Positions 51,184 through 59,768 of a stretch of 64,000 nt of DNA are shown one piece after another; position 1 is the stretch's first letter, and each line of letters starts with the position of its first letter. Made by a program: the position numbers and the translations under genes. The stretch is from an uncultured Paracoccaceae bacterium (GTDB taxonomy: Bacteria; Pseudomonadota; Alphaproteobacteria; Rhodobacterales; Rhodobacteraceae). Location: the NCBI GenBank assembly GCA_937146765.1, contig CAKZRP010000080.1, positions 124,001 through 188,000 of the forward strand, written 5' to 3'. The notes under the pieces are model-generated. The model was given only the letters and a program-made list of their open reading frames with translations, was not told where the DNA came from and did not search any database.

Positions 51184-51812
51184 ACCCGCACCTCCACCAC
51201 CGGCACATTCGGCGCCTCGCCGGCCTGAAAGGAGGCCACGGAGGTCTGGATCCGGTCGGTATCGAACCGTACCGGCACGTCGAATTCGAACCCCGCCTTG
51301 ACCTCGCGCCCGATCTCCGGCGGATAGGCCAGGCGCACCAGCCCGGTGGTGAGGTCGAGCGTATAATCCACCCCCTCCACCAGCGCGTCATTGTCGAGGC
51401 CGAGCCGCACGCTGCCGGCCACCGGCTTGGCAATCGGACGCAGGTAGTCATAGGCACCCGAACGGTAGCGCTTGGCCAGTTGAAACACCGAGGTGGCACC
51501 ATCGCCCACCGCGATCATCTGATCCTCGAAGGTGATCTCCAGCCCGGGCACGGCGGAGGAATAATCGGTCCAGTCCTTCCAGCGGAACCCGTGCAACTGG
51601 CCCTGGCGGGCCTCGAAAAAGGCGATGAGCTGGGAGATGTCCTGCAGGCTGCGCAGGCCGAGACCCGCATCATAGCGCCGTCGGGCATGGGCCCAGGGGG
51701 TGTTGCGCTCCTCATGGCCATTGGCCAGGGTCACCACATCCGTCCGGCGCTCCGGCCCGCCGACAGAGCCGAAGGACAGGGTCTCCGGAAAGCGAACTTC
51801 GTGAAAACTCAT
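51180..51812 (-). CDS. GTA distal tail protein, DUF2460 (g12)
   Basis: A 210-residue protein of the DUF2460/TIGR02217 type: MSFHEVRFPETLSFGSVGGPERRTDVVTLANGHEERNTPWAHARRRYDAG and FRWKDWTDYSS are family signatures. In RcGTA this is the distal tail ring between tube and hub. It starts 13 bp after g11 and its stop overlaps g13. Confidence 0.95.
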   Translation of the reverse strand: MSFHEVRFPETLSFGSVGGPERRTDVVTLANGHEERNTPWAHARRRYDAGLGLRSLQDISQLIAFFEARQGQLHGFRWKDWTDYSSAVPGLEITFEDQMIAVGDGATSVFQLAKRYRSGAYDYLRPIAKPVAGSVRLGLDNDALVEGVDYTLDLTTGLVRLAYPPEIGREVKAGFEFDVPVRFDTDRIQTSVASFQAGEAPNVPVVEVRV

Positions 51813-51825
51813 GGGTTTACTCCCC

Positions 51826-52485
51826 TTACCTGTTGCGATTTCCGCGCGCGAGCATCCGGCTCATCTGGGCGGCGATCTGGCCCCGCGACCGGGCAAAGCC
51901 CGCCACATCCGGCGTGGTCACATTCATCACCAGCGTCGGGCCGGAGGCGCCGCCCTGGCTCTTGACCCCGAGCCGCCCATCGGCGCCGCGCGCCAGCGGC
52001 AGGATCGCCTCCGGCCCCGCTTCGCCCATCAGGCCAAGGCCGCCACGCATCGGGAAATGGGTCGGTGCGGAGACCACGCCGCCCCGGGCAAAAGGCGTCA
52101 CCTTGCCCTGGCTGAAGGCGGCCCCGTCGGCAAAGGGCAGAATGCCGCCCACCAGCGCCCCGAGCCCCTCGCTGAGGAGGCCACCGACGTGATCGGTCAC
52201 CGGCCGCAGCGCGGAGTTGAAAGTGGTGTTGATCATGCTGCGCGCCAGACCTTCCAGCGCCTCGGAGAGCGAATCGCCATCCACCACCAGATCCTTCATC
52301 GCGCGGCGCAGACCCCGGCTGAGGCCGGTCTCGAAATCCGCCGCATCGACCCGGGTGGCGGCAAAGGCGGCGCCAAGCCGATCCATCTCGGCGGTGAATT
52401 GCGCCGCCATGCTGCTGGCATCGCCGAGGCTGTCCTCGATCTGGCCATTGGCCGCATCCAGCGCGGAAATCCGTTCGTTTGCCAT
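51826..52485 (-). CDS. GTA tail tape-measure protein (g11)
   Basis: A 219-residue tape measure. The short length fits the short GTA tail. A helical first half (about residues 1-95) is followed by Gly-rich segments (VGGLLSEGLGALVGGILPFADGAAF, FARGGVVSAPTHFPMRGGLGLMGEAGPEAILPLARG), the block found at tape-measure C-termini of siphophages. ATG start three bases after the g10.1 stop. Confidence 0.93.
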   Translation of the reverse strand: MANERISALDAANGQIEDSLGDASSMAAQFTAEMDRLGAAFAATRVDAADFETGLSRGLRRAMKDLVVDGDSLSEALEGLARSMINTTFNSALRPVTDHVGGLLSEGLGALVGGILPFADGAAFSQGKVTPFARGGVVSAPTHFPMRGGLGLMGEAGPEAILPLARGADGRLGVKSQGGASGPTLVMNVTTPDVAGFARSRGQIAAQMSRMLARGNRNR

Positions 52486-52488
52486 GGG

Positions 52489-52728
52489 TTACTCCGATGC
52501 GTTGAGGTCACTTTCGGTCTCGGCGGGACACTCAGCGGCGCGGTCCGGGAAGGCATCCATCAGGCGCGCAAGCCTGCTGCGATCCATGGGCGCGGCGCCG
52601 CTGTCGAGGTTCAGCATCAGTCGCAGTTCCGCCGGGGTCAGTCGCCAGAACTGCTCCGGCGTGAGCCGCAAGCCCACCATCCCGGCCCGCATCAGCGCAG
52701 GCCAATCGAGGCTGGCAGGACCGTTCAT
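52489..52728 (-). CDS. GTA tail assembly chaperone, rcc01693-like (g10.1)
   Basis: A 79-residue acidic protein: LDWPALMRAGMVGLRLTPEQFWRLTPAELRLML is the signature of the phage TAC_2/rcc01693 family. It helps tail assembly and is thought not to be in the particle. ATG overlaps the g10 stop (ATGA). In lambda the G/GT chaperones arise by frameshift; here they are separate genes. Confidence 0.92.
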   Translation of the reverse strand: MNGPASLDWPALMRAGMVGLRLTPEQFWRLTPAELRLMLNLDSGAAPMDRSRLARLMDAFPDRAAECPAETESDLNASE

Positions 52729-53060
52729 GTCACCCTCGCAGAACGGGCGAAGCCAAAGCTGAAGCTCTGGGCGAGGAGCTGTGCCGCCACCCGCGCCGCC
52801 TCCATCGGACCGCCGTCGATCTCGCTCGCGGCCAGCGCCGCCGCCTCCATCCCCACACCGCCGCCCCGCAGCCCCGCCCCGAGAAGCGCCAGCAGGTCGG
52901 CGGCAGAAAACCGCCCGGTTTCAAAGCGTTGCACCAGAGAGATCAGGTCACCTTCGCCCAGAGCCGCCTCCAGTTCCGCCAGCGCCCCGAGGGTGAGTTT
53001 CAGCACATGGCGCTGGCCATCCACCACCAGCGCCACTTCGCCTGCATAGGGGTTCGCCAT
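52725..53060 (-). CDS. GTA gene 10 protein, tail assembly chaperone-like
   Basis: A 111-residue protein with the GTA gp10 pattern: ANPYAGEVALVVDGQRHVLKLTLGALAELEAALGEGDLISLVQRF. Start ATG 53060 is preferred over TTG two codons earlier. It lies 14 bp after g9. Its product probably binds the tape measure with g10.1. Confidence 0.92.
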   Translation of the reverse strand: MANPYAGEVALVVDGQRHVLKLTLGALAELEAALGEGDLISLVQRFETGRFSAADLLALLGAGLRGGGVGMEAAALAASEIDGGPMEAARVAAQLLAQSFSFGFARSARVT

Positions 53061-53074
53061 CGCCAACGCCCCCC

Positions 53075-53488
53075 TCAGGCCGCGGTAAAGGTCAGCGCCC
53101 CGGCCGAGGCCAGCGACAGCTCATAGGTGGCCTCGCCATTGTGGCTGCCGGCATATTCCAGCGCGGTGACCTGAAACGGTCCCTGCACGGTGCCAAAGTC
53201 GGGGATGATGACCTGGAACTGGGGCGTCTCGCCGTCAAAGAACAACTGCCGGGCGCGCTCGTCGGTGTCGGCATCGCGAAAGACGCCGGAGCCGGAGAGA
53301 TTGGCGGAGCGCACCCCGGCGCCGCCCAGGAGCTCGCGCCATCCGCCGGCACTGTCGAGGCTGGTCACATCAACGCTCTCGGCGTTGAAACTGATCCGCG
53401 TGGCGCGGAGCCCGGCGATGGTGGTAAAACTGCCGGTGCCGGTCATGTCGACCTTGATCAGGAGATCCTTGCCATTCTGCGCAGTCAT
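53075..53488 (-). CDS. GTA major tail protein, TP901-1 family (g9)
   Basis: A 137-residue tail-tube protein: MTAQNGKDLLIKVD start, GLRATRISFNAESVDVTSLDSAGGWRELLGGAGVRSANLSGSGVF, ending TYELSLASAGALTFTAA. It forms stacked rings around the tape measure. ATG 53488 follows AAGGA; the open frame upstream overlaps g8 and is not used. Confidence 0.95.
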   Translation of the reverse strand: MTAQNGKDLLIKVDMTGTGSFTTIAGLRATRISFNAESVDVTSLDSAGGWRELLGGAGVRSANLSGSGVFRDADTDERARQLFFDGETPQFQVIIPDFGTVQGPFQVTALEYAGSHNGEATYELSLASAGALTFTAA

Positions 53489-53523
53489 GTTCTGAATTCC
53501 TTCTTGTAAGCCATTGCCATTGT

Positions 53524-53931
53524 TCAGGAGTCCTCGAGCCGTGCGGAAAATCGCAGGGCGATGGACCGATCGCCGTTGGCCAATCGCGCCGCTGTGGCGC
53601 GCTCGAACCAGAGACCGATCAGCCGCCCGCGCGCCAGGCTCAGCGGCGCGTCCACCAGCGCGTCCGAGATCGCAGCCGCCGCCCGTTTGGCCGCGGAAAA
53701 GCCCGCATCCGTACTGATCACGGTGACGGTGAAGCGATGCAGCGCGCCGCCGCCGGAGATGTCGGAGCGGTCCCTTACGCTCTCCGCCCCCAGGGTCACA
53801 TAGAGGCCGGGCAAGCTGCCTGAGGGCAGCATGTCGTAGATGGCGCTGCCCACTTCGCCCGCCAGCACCGCATCGGCGCTGAGGTGCTGGTAGACGGCGG
53901 TCTGCAACCCGGCAGATAGCGCATAGGTCAT
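53524..53931 (-). CDS. GTA tail terminator, DUF3168 (g8)
   Basis: A 135-residue protein with the DUF3168 layout: LQTAVYQHLSADAVLAGEVGSAIYDMLP, LPGLYVTLGAESVRDRSD and HRFTVTVISTDAGFSAAKRAAAAISDAL. It caps the tail tube at the head side. ATG overlaps the g7 stop as ATGA. Confidence 0.93.
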   Translation of the reverse strand: MTYALSAGLQTAVYQHLSADAVLAGEVGSAIYDMLPSGSLPGLYVTLGAESVRDRSDISGGGALHRFTVTVISTDAGFSAAKRAAAAISDALVDAPLSLARGRLIGLWFERATAARLANGDRSIALRFSARLEDS

Positions 53932-54266
53932 GTGGCCAGCTCCTCGGTTGCAAAACAGCTGAGATAGCGCCCCGCCGCATCCGCCTCGGCCACCGCGTCG
54001 ATCATCAGGACGCGATTGCCTTCGCGAAACCGCTGGTCCGGCTTCGGTCGCGCGGGCGAGCCTTCGGGGGCAGCGCGCAGGGTGATCCGGTAGCGCTGCA
54101 CCGACAGCGCGGTGCCGCCGCGTCCGGTCTCCCGTCCGTTCAGGGCCGCGACCTCGGCCCAGAGGTCGCCCAGCTCCAGCCAGTCGGTGGCATAGCCGCC
54201 GGCCCCATCCGGGGTGATCTGCGGATCCTCCAGCGTCAGGAGGCGGTTGAGACGCGGCGCCTTCAT
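53928..54266 (-). CDS. GTA head-tail adaptor/stopper (g7)
   Basis: A 112-residue protein of the phage head-closure family: RLNRLLTLEDPQITPDGAGGYATDWLELGDLWAEVAALNGRE. It forms a ring between connector and tail. ATG overlaps the g6 stop as ATGA, and its own stop overlaps g8 in the same way. Confidence 0.93.
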   Translation of the reverse strand: MKAPRLNRLLTLEDPQITPDGAGGYATDWLELGDLWAEVAALNGRETGRGGTALSVQRYRITLRAAPEGSPARPKPDQRFREGNRVLMIDAVAEADAAGRYLSCFATEELAT

Positions 54267-54862
54267 GCTGCACCTCCCCGGATCCGCCCCAGCCGCAAGG
54301 GGCGATGGCGGTCGAGCAGGCTGGCGACGCCAAAGGGCATGCAGCCCGCGTGCAGCGAGGTATCGTCGCGGTATTCATAGTAATGCGCCGCCAGCAGAAA
54401 CACCGCCTGGGCAAGGTCAGCGGGCAGCGTGTCCCAATCCGCCGCAAGCCCGGCGGTGAAACGCAGCCGCAGGCCGCCGCCGCTCACTGGGCGGGGCAAG
54501 CTGCCGCTCAGCGCCAGGAGGCGGGGCGCATGGGCATCGGGGGCCAGTGCATAGGCCGCCGCGGGCACCACCGTCTCCGCGCCGGTCCGGTCCAACAGGG
54601 CCACAAGCGTGACCTGCGAAACCGGCGCCACCGGCAGCAGCAGGGGATCGGGCCAGTCCGCGAGGCGCCATTCGAAGTCGCGCGTCAGCAGCACCTTGCC
54701 GATCCGCCCTTCGATGGCGGCAAGGCTGGCGCGCAGGAAGGCCAGGAGAACCGGCTCCTGCAGCCGGTCATGGCCAAAACCGGTGCCCAGCCGCAGATGG
54801 GCCTTGAAGGCGTCAAGCGGCAGAGCGCTGTCCGGCACCGGGGTTATCTCGTGCAAAATCAT
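54263..54862 (-). CDS. GTA head-tail connector/adaptor (g6)
   Basis: A 199-residue protein with the phage gp6/HK97 connector pattern: HEITPVPDSALPLDAFKAHLRLGTGFGHDRLQE and AAIEGRIGKVLLTRDFEWRLADWPDP. It attaches under the portal. ATG 54862; a 170-bp gap separates it from g5, the widest gap inside the structural genes. Confidence 0.92.
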   Translation of the reverse strand: MILHEITPVPDSALPLDAFKAHLRLGTGFGHDRLQEPVLLAFLRASLAAIEGRIGKVLLTRDFEWRLADWPDPLLLPVAPVSQVTLVALLDRTGAETVVPAAAYALAPDAHAPRLLALSGSLPRPVSGGGLRLRFTAGLAADWDTLPADLAQAVFLLAAHYYEYRDDTSLHAGCMPFGVASLLDRHRPLRLGRIRGGAA

Positions 54863-55032
54863 GGCACTGTCTCCGCTGATTGATGTGCCCCCAACCTGGG
54901 CCGTCCTTGGACGGATGCGCACCGGGTCTGCCGCTCGGACGGAGGGGAGCAGCTGGACGACAAACCCAATATGGCGCGCACCCGCCGACGGAGCCGGGCT
55001 GCCGGCCCCGTCATCCGGGGAACAGAGCCGTG
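54863..55032 (-). other. Hairpin-rich spacer between GTA capsid gene and g6
   Basis: 170 bp without a gene. Hairpins: CCGTC-cttg-GACGG (54901-54914), GCCGG-gctg-CCGGC (54993-55006) and CCCCG-tcatc-CGGGG (55006-55020). No T tract follows, so termination is unlikely; stabilising the capsid mRNA end is a possible role. Confidence 0.45.
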
Positions 55033-56229
55033 TCAGCTCACCCCGAATTTCATCAGCTTGATGGCGGCAAAATCGCTCACATCGCCGCCGACGCGCTTGG
55101 TGGCGTAGAACAGCACATGCGGCTTCGCGGAAAAGGGATCGCGCAGGATGCGCAGGTCCGGGCGTTCGGCGATGGTATAGCCGGCGCCAAAGTCGCCAAA
55201 GGCGATGGAGAAACTGTCGGAGGCCACATCCGGCATGTCCTCGGCCACCAGCACCGGATAGCCCATCAGCCGCGCCGGCTCGCCCGCCGCCAGACCGTCG
55301 GACCACAGGAAGCGGCCATCGGCGTCCTTCAGCTTGCGAATGAGGCCCGCGGTCTTGGAGTTCATCACAAAACTCGCCCCGGCGCGGTAGCGGGCATCCA
55401 GCGCATAGACCAGATCCACCACCGCATCGGCCGAGCCGATATCGCCGTCGCTGCCGGTGGCCACATAACCGATGGAGCCCCAGGCCCAGATGTCATTGGC
55501 CACCATCGTGTGATCGAGCACACCGCGCGGCTTATCGATGCCGTCGCCGATGATAAAGGCCTGTGCCTCGGCGCGGGCGAATTTGTCGGCGATGCGCCCG
55601 GCAAGCCAGCCTTCGATGTCAAAGGCACTGTCATCCAGCAGCCGTTGCGAGGCCTTGGGCAGCGCCGACAGCTCGTGCAGCGGGATCACGATCCGGTCGA
55701 TCACCGGGGTCGAGGTTTCCGTGACCGATCCGGTCTCGGTGGCCCAACCGGCCCCCACGTCGGAATGGTCGATAAGCACGTCAAAGGAGGTCGCCTCCAC
55801 GTTGACCACCGAGGCCACGGCGCGCAGCGAGGCGGTCGAATTCAGCACCGAGCGCACCACATCGGAGGTCTGCGGGTCGACGAGGAAACCACCGTCGGAA
55901 TTCACCGCGCTCGACAGCGCCTTGGCCTCCAGTGCGAGGCCACGCAGGCCCTCTTCGGAGCCCCGGCGCAGATAGGCTTCCATCGCCTTTTGATGCGGCG
56001 CGTCCTCCATCCCGGCAGCGGCCAGATGCGGCCGCGCCGCGGTTTGGGATTTGTGATCCAACATGGTCATACGCTCTTCCGTCTGTTTGAGTTTCCGTGT
56101 CACGTCTTCCTGGAACCCCTTGAAATGCTGAACGAAGTGGGAAACGGCCTGTTTCACCTCCGCGACGGCATCCTGCGGCGGGGGCGCCGCATCCTCGGGC
56201 GGCTGGCCCGTGAATCGAGTGTCGGTCAT
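55033..56229 (-). CDS. GTA major capsid protein, HK97 fold (g5)
   Basis: A 398-residue capsid protein. The first ~110 residues (VKQAVSHFVQHFKGFQEDVTRKLKQTEER...) are the coiled-coil scaffolding part cleaved off by g4. The mature HK97 core begins about KALSSAVNSDGGFLVDPQTSDVV and runs through SALPKASQRLLDDSAFDIEGWLAGRIADKFARAEAQAFIIGDG to FYATKRVGGDVSDFAAIKLMKFGVS. GTA capsids are small and hold about 4 kb of host DNA. ATG 30 bp after g4. Confidence 0.97.
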   Translation of the reverse strand: MTDTRFTGQPPEDAAPPPQDAVAEVKQAVSHFVQHFKGFQEDVTRKLKQTEERMTMLDHKSQTAARPHLAAAGMEDAPHQKAMEAYLRRGSEEGLRGLALEAKALSSAVNSDGGFLVDPQTSDVVRSVLNSTASLRAVASVVNVEATSFDVLIDHSDVGAGWATETGSVTETSTPVIDRIVIPLHELSALPKASQRLLDDSAFDIEGWLAGRIADKFARAEAQAFIIGDGIDKPRGVLDHTMVANDIWAWGSIGYVATGSDGDIGSADAVVDLVYALDARYRAGASFVMNSKTAGLIRKLKDADGRFLWSDGLAAGEPARLMGYPVLVAEDMPDVASDSFSIAFGDFGAGYTIAERPDLRILRDPFSAKPHVLFYATKRVGGDVSDFAAIKLMKFGVS

Positions 56230-56259
56230 GCTCTGGTCCTCATGGTTTGCAACAGGGGG

Positions 56260-56820
56260 TCAGGGGCGGGTGGCGGCGCGCAGGGCCTCGGCCAGGGCGC
56301 GCAGGCCCGCGTCTGCCAGATCGCTCTTGGCGGCGGCGGCGCGACGGGTCAGCCGCGCGGTGGGCAGCATTGGAAAGGTCACCAGCGAGACCTCCCAGAG
56401 CTGCACCTCCTCCAGCCGACGATGGCCTTCCTTGTCGCGGGTCGCCTTTACCGTGCGATAGCCGATGGAGAGCCCTTCGATGGCCCCGGCGCGCACCAGG
56501 GCTGCCGCCTCGGCGCCCTTCTGCGTCTCCGTCAGGATGCGCCCCTTGACCTTGAGGCCGGTGGCATCCTCGGCGATCTCGTCCCAGACACCGATGGGGT
56601 GGCTCGGGTCATGCTGCCAGAGCATCTTCACCTTGCTGCCGCGCGCCAGATGGGCGGCGAGCGAAGCGGCATAGGCGCCGCGCGTCACGATATCCTTGCC
56701 CTGATCGGGCAGGCCAAAGAGGCTGGCGTAGCCTTCGATCACCTCGCCATCCGTGAGGGTCAGGCCCTCGCCAAAACGGGCGAATTTGGTCTCGATCTCG
56801 GGGGTGCCTTGCATCAGCAT
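56260..56820 (-). CDS. GTA prohead protease, HK97 family (g4)
   Basis: A 186-residue serine protease of the U35 family. Catalytic His is in KMLWQHDPSHPIG and Ser in EGLSIGYRT; GYASLFGLPDQGKDIVTRGAY is typical. It removes the g5 scaffold domain. ATG 56820 or two codons later (56814). Confidence 0.95.
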   Translation of the reverse strand: MLMQGTPEIETKFARFGEGLTLTDGEVIEGYASLFGLPDQGKDIVTRGAYAASLAAHLARGSKVKMLWQHDPSHPIGVWDEIAEDATGLKVKGRILTETQKGAEAAALVRAGAIEGLSIGYRTVKATRDKEGHRRLEEVQLWEVSLVTFPMLPTARLTRRAAAAKSDLADAGLRALAEALRAATRP

Positions 56821-56840
56821 GTCACTCTACCTCTTTGAAA

Positions 56841-57065
56841 CTACGGCAATTGAACGGTGAGAAAGCCCTGAAAGGCCTGCGCGAGGATCACAGCCGCCAC
56901 GCCGTAGACCGTCAGCCAGAGGCGCTTTTCCAGCCGCTCCATCATCTGTTCCATCCGATCAAGGCGTCGGTTGATTGCCTCCTGTCGGATTTCGGCCACG
57001 CGTTCATAGGCGCTGAGGCGCATTCCGGGGGTGCAGTCGAAGGGCGGCAGTGGCAGATCACTCAT
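56841..57065 (-). CDS. GTA gene 3.5 small membrane protein
   Basis: A 74-residue protein between g3 and g4. Basic coiled-coil centre (YERVAEIRQEAINRRLDRMEQMMERLEKR) followed by one span (LWLTVYGVAAVILAQAFQGFL). Same position and shape as RcGTA g3.5. Overlaps the g3 stop by eight bases. Role unknown. Confidence 0.88.
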   Translation of the reverse strand: MSDLPLPPFDCTPGMRLSAYERVAEIRQEAINRRLDRMEQMMERLEKRLWLTVYGVAAVILAQAFQGFLTVQLP

Positions 57066-58275
57066 CGGCGTGCCCCTCGCAGGTCTCCGCCATCCGGGCA
57101 GGCAGACCCAGAAGCTGGCGTTTCTCCGCCTCGGTGAGGAAATCCGCCGCCGCCACCCGGCGCCATTGCGCCTCGCGCTCGGCGCTCAGCGCCTGCACCT
57201 GATCGAGGTCGGGTTTCAACTCCACCACCTCCAGCCCAAAGCGCATCAGCCAGTCGGAGAGTTTGGCCGCCACCCGGGCGGCCAGGGGCAGCACGGTCAG
57301 GCGGTAGAACGCCCGGTTGGCCTCTTGGTAGTTGGCATAGGTGGCATCGCCCGGAATGCCGAGCAGCATCGGCGGCACTCCGAAGGCCTGCGCGATCTCG
57401 CGCGCGGCGCTGTCCTTGGTGCGGTGAAACTCCATATCGGAGGGGCTGAAGCCCATGGGTTTCCAGTCAAGCCCGCCCTCCAGCACCATCGGCCGACCGG
57501 CATTGCGCGCGCCCTGGAAATTGGCCTCGATCTCCTCGGTCAGGCGGCGGAACTGGTCGTCGCCCATCAGCCCCATGCCATCGCTGCCGGTCCAGACCAG
57601 CGCGCCAGAGGGCTGCGCGGCATTGTCGAGCAGCGATTTCGACCAGCGCGCGGCGGCACCATGCACCTCAACGGCAGTTGCAGCGGCCTGCAAAGGCGCA
57701 AGGCCATAGTGATCGTCGAGCGGGTGAAAGCTCTTGAGGTGGCATATGGCCGGGCGCGCGGGGTCGAGGGCGAAGCGATGAGTCTTGGCCCCCACCGCAT
57801 AGTCATAGGCGATGGGCCAGCCATCGGCCCCCGGCACCACCCGCATGCGGTCCGGGCGCAGCACGTGGAGTTCAACCGGCCAGCCGTCCTCCGCCGCGAC
57901 CGCCTCCAGATAGGCATTGCCCGACAGAAGCAGGTTGGCAAAGAGCGCCTCCAGCATCTCGGCCCGGGTCTGGGCCGCATTGGGGCGCGCCAGCAGGGTC
58001 AGGAGCGGATGGCGGTCATAGCGCGCCTCGGCGCTTTGCAGCACCATCGGCAGGGCGGCGGCGGCCTCGGCGATGAGTTTCACCGCGCGGTGGCCGATGG
58101 GATTGCCGAGGAAGGCGGCGCGGGTCAGGGACACGCTGTCGCGCGGCCCCCAGGCCGCCTGGGCGCCGGTGTTGAGCGCAACCACCCGCGCTGCGGCGCT
58201 GATCTTCTGCTCGGGCGCAGATGTGCCTGCCGGTTTCTCTGCCTGCCCTTTGCGCCGCAAGAGGTCAAAGACCAT
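57058..58275 (-). CDS. GTA portal protein, HK97 family (g3)
   Basis: A 405-residue portal subunit, a dodecameric ring through which DNA enters. Signatures: RDSVSLTRAAFLGNPIGHRAVKLIAEAAAALPM, LLLSGNAYLEAVA, SFHPLDDHYGLAPLQAAATAVEVHG, FSPSDMEFHRTKDSAAREIAQAFGVPPMLLGIPGDATYANYQEAN. ATG 58275 has AAGGAG eight bases upstream. A terminator lies between it and g2, so it may have its own promoter within 58276-58413. Confidence 0.96.
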   Translation of the reverse strand: MVFDLLRRKGQAEKPAGTSAPEQKISAAARVVALNTGAQAAWGPRDSVSLTRAAFLGNPIGHRAVKLIAEAAAALPMVLQSAEARYDRHPLLTLLARPNAAQTRAEMLEALFANLLLSGNAYLEAVAAEDGWPVELHVLRPDRMRVVPGADGWPIAYDYAVGAKTHRFALDPARPAICHLKSFHPLDDHYGLAPLQAAATAVEVHGAAARWSKSLLDNAAQPSGALVWTGSDGMGLMGDDQFRRLTEEIEANFQGARNAGRPMVLEGGLDWKPMGFSPSDMEFHRTKDSAAREIAQAFGVPPMLLGIPGDATYANYQEANRAFYRLTVLPLAARVAAKLSDWLMRFGLEVVELKPDLDQVQALSAEREAQWRRVAAADFLTEAEKRQLLGLPARMAETCEGHADE

Positions 58276-58413
58276 GATACACTCCTTTGCCGTCCGGTTT
58301 CGCTCTCGGGCTCTTGGTCCCGTCGCTTGCCAAGGAGAATGGCAGCCCGGTCTGAAAATCCCGCAAGCTGGGCGTACGCCCCCTGCGCAACACCGCAGCC
58401 ACCGCGTTGATAA

Positions 58414-58446
58414 AACGAAGAAACGCCCGCGCGAGGCGGGCGTTTC
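58414..58446 (-). terminator. Intrinsic terminator inside the GTA operon, between g2 and g3
   Basis: GAAACGCCCGC (58420-58430) and GCGGGCGTTTC (58436-58446) form a perfect 11-bp stem with a 5-base loop. On the minus strand, the direction of the GTA genes, it is followed by TTCGTTTTATC. It lies 21 bp after the g2 stop and 139 bp before g3. Confidence 0.75.
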
Positions 58447-58466
58447 CTGTAGCAGTATTGGGGGCG

Positions 58467-59768
58467 TCAGAGGCTGCGGGCGCGCGGACATCTGAGCCGT
58501 GCAGCAGGGTCCACCATCAGCGCATGCAGCGCCCAGACCAGCGCGTCGAGCCGGTCCGGCGAGCCGTCCCCGCGATAGCCCTGCGGCGTCATCAGGCACA
58601 TCTGCTCTTCCAGCGCCCCAAGCCCTGGCAAGTGGAAAACCCGGCCCTGCTCGTAAAGCGCGGCCACCGGTTCGGCCCGGGCCGCCTTTCCCCGGCTGGC
58701 GTGGAGCGGGGTGAAGGGCACCTGCGGGTCCACCTGCCGCAGGACCGTCTCGACCAGGGCTCCGCCCTGATTGACCTCGGCCACAAGTCGGTCGGCCCCA
58801 AAGGCATCGCGCGCCGCAATTGCCGCCCGCGCCCAGCCGAGCGGTCCCTGCCCCTGCACCGTACAATCGGCCAGCACATAGGCGTGCCAATCCTGCGGCG
58901 GGCCCTGGGTGACCGCGCCGGCCACCACGATGCCGCAGGCATCGGAGTTGCGATGGCCGCTGACAGCCGGGTCCACCGCCACCACGATCCGGTCGAGCCT
59001 TGGGGCCTCGGTCCGCTGCAGCGCCTCCAGCAGGACGCCGGTCCAGAGCGCGCCCTCGATGTCGGAGAGCATCACCCCGTCCAGTTCCTGCCGCCCCAGA
59101 CGGGTACCGGCATAGCGCGCCCGCACCTCGGCGAGGAAACTGCGGGCGAGATTGGCGCGGTTGGCCTCGGTCGGCGCATGGGTCATCACCGTCGAGGGGC
59201 TGTCGAGCAAGCGCCGTAGCAGCGCGGAGTTGCGCGGCGTGGTGGTGACGCAGACCCGAGGCGACTGCCCCAGCCGCAGGGCGAATTGCAGCATGTCCCA
59301 GGCCTCCTGCCCACGCTTCCATTTGGCCAGCTCGTCCACCCAGGCGGCATCGAACTGCGGCCCGCGCAGGGCTTCGGGGTCGGAGGCGGAAAAGGCCTGC
59401 GCGGTGGCGCCATTGGGCCACAGCAGCCGTCGTTCGCCCGCACGCCATTCCGGGCAGCGATCGGGGGGCGAGCAGGCGAGAATGCCGCTGTCGCCCTGGA
59501 TCATCACGTCGCGCACCTGATCGTAGGTTTCGCCCACCAGCGCCACCCGCCGGGCTGCGCCAAGGCCAAACCGGGTCGCACCCTCGACCTGGGAGCGCAC
59601 CCATTCGGCCCCGGCCCGGGTCTTGCCCGCGCCCCTCCCGCCCAGGATCACCCAGGCGTGCCAGTCACCCACAGGCGCGGATTGATGTGGGAAGGACCAG
59701 AGCTCGAAAAGATAGGGCAAGGCCGCAAGGGTCGGCGGATCAATCTCCTCCAGCAGCATCTTCGCCAT
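58467..59768 (-). CDS. GTA terminase large subunit (g2)
   Basis: A 433-residue packaging motor. Walker A GGRGAGKTRAGAEW, Walker B AAWVDELAKW, and nuclease residues in VVAVDPAVSG and LDALVWALHAL. In GTAs it packs random host DNA by headful. Start ATG 59768 (MAKMLLEEIDPP) overlaps the g1 end by 29 bases; ATG 59759 is the alternative. The frame continues upstream within g1 but is not used. Confidence 0.95.
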   Translation of the reverse strand: MAKMLLEEIDPPTLAALPYLFELWSFPHQSAPVGDWHAWVILGGRGAGKTRAGAEWVRSQVEGATRFGLGAARRVALVGETYDQVRDVMIQGDSGILACSPPDRCPEWRAGERRLLWPNGATAQAFSASDPEALRGPQFDAAWVDELAKWKRGQEAWDMLQFALRLGQSPRVCVTTTPRNSALLRRLLDSPSTVMTHAPTEANRANLARSFLAEVRARYAGTRLGRQELDGVMLSDIEGALWTGVLLEALQRTEAPRLDRIVVAVDPAVSGHRNSDACGIVVAGAVTQGPPQDWHAYVLADCTVQGQGPLGWARAAIAARDAFGADRLVAEVNQGGALVETVLRQVDPQVPFTPLHASRGKAARAEPVAALYEQGRVFHLPGLGALEEQMCLMTPQGYRGDGSPDRLDALVWALHALMVDPAARLRCPRARSL

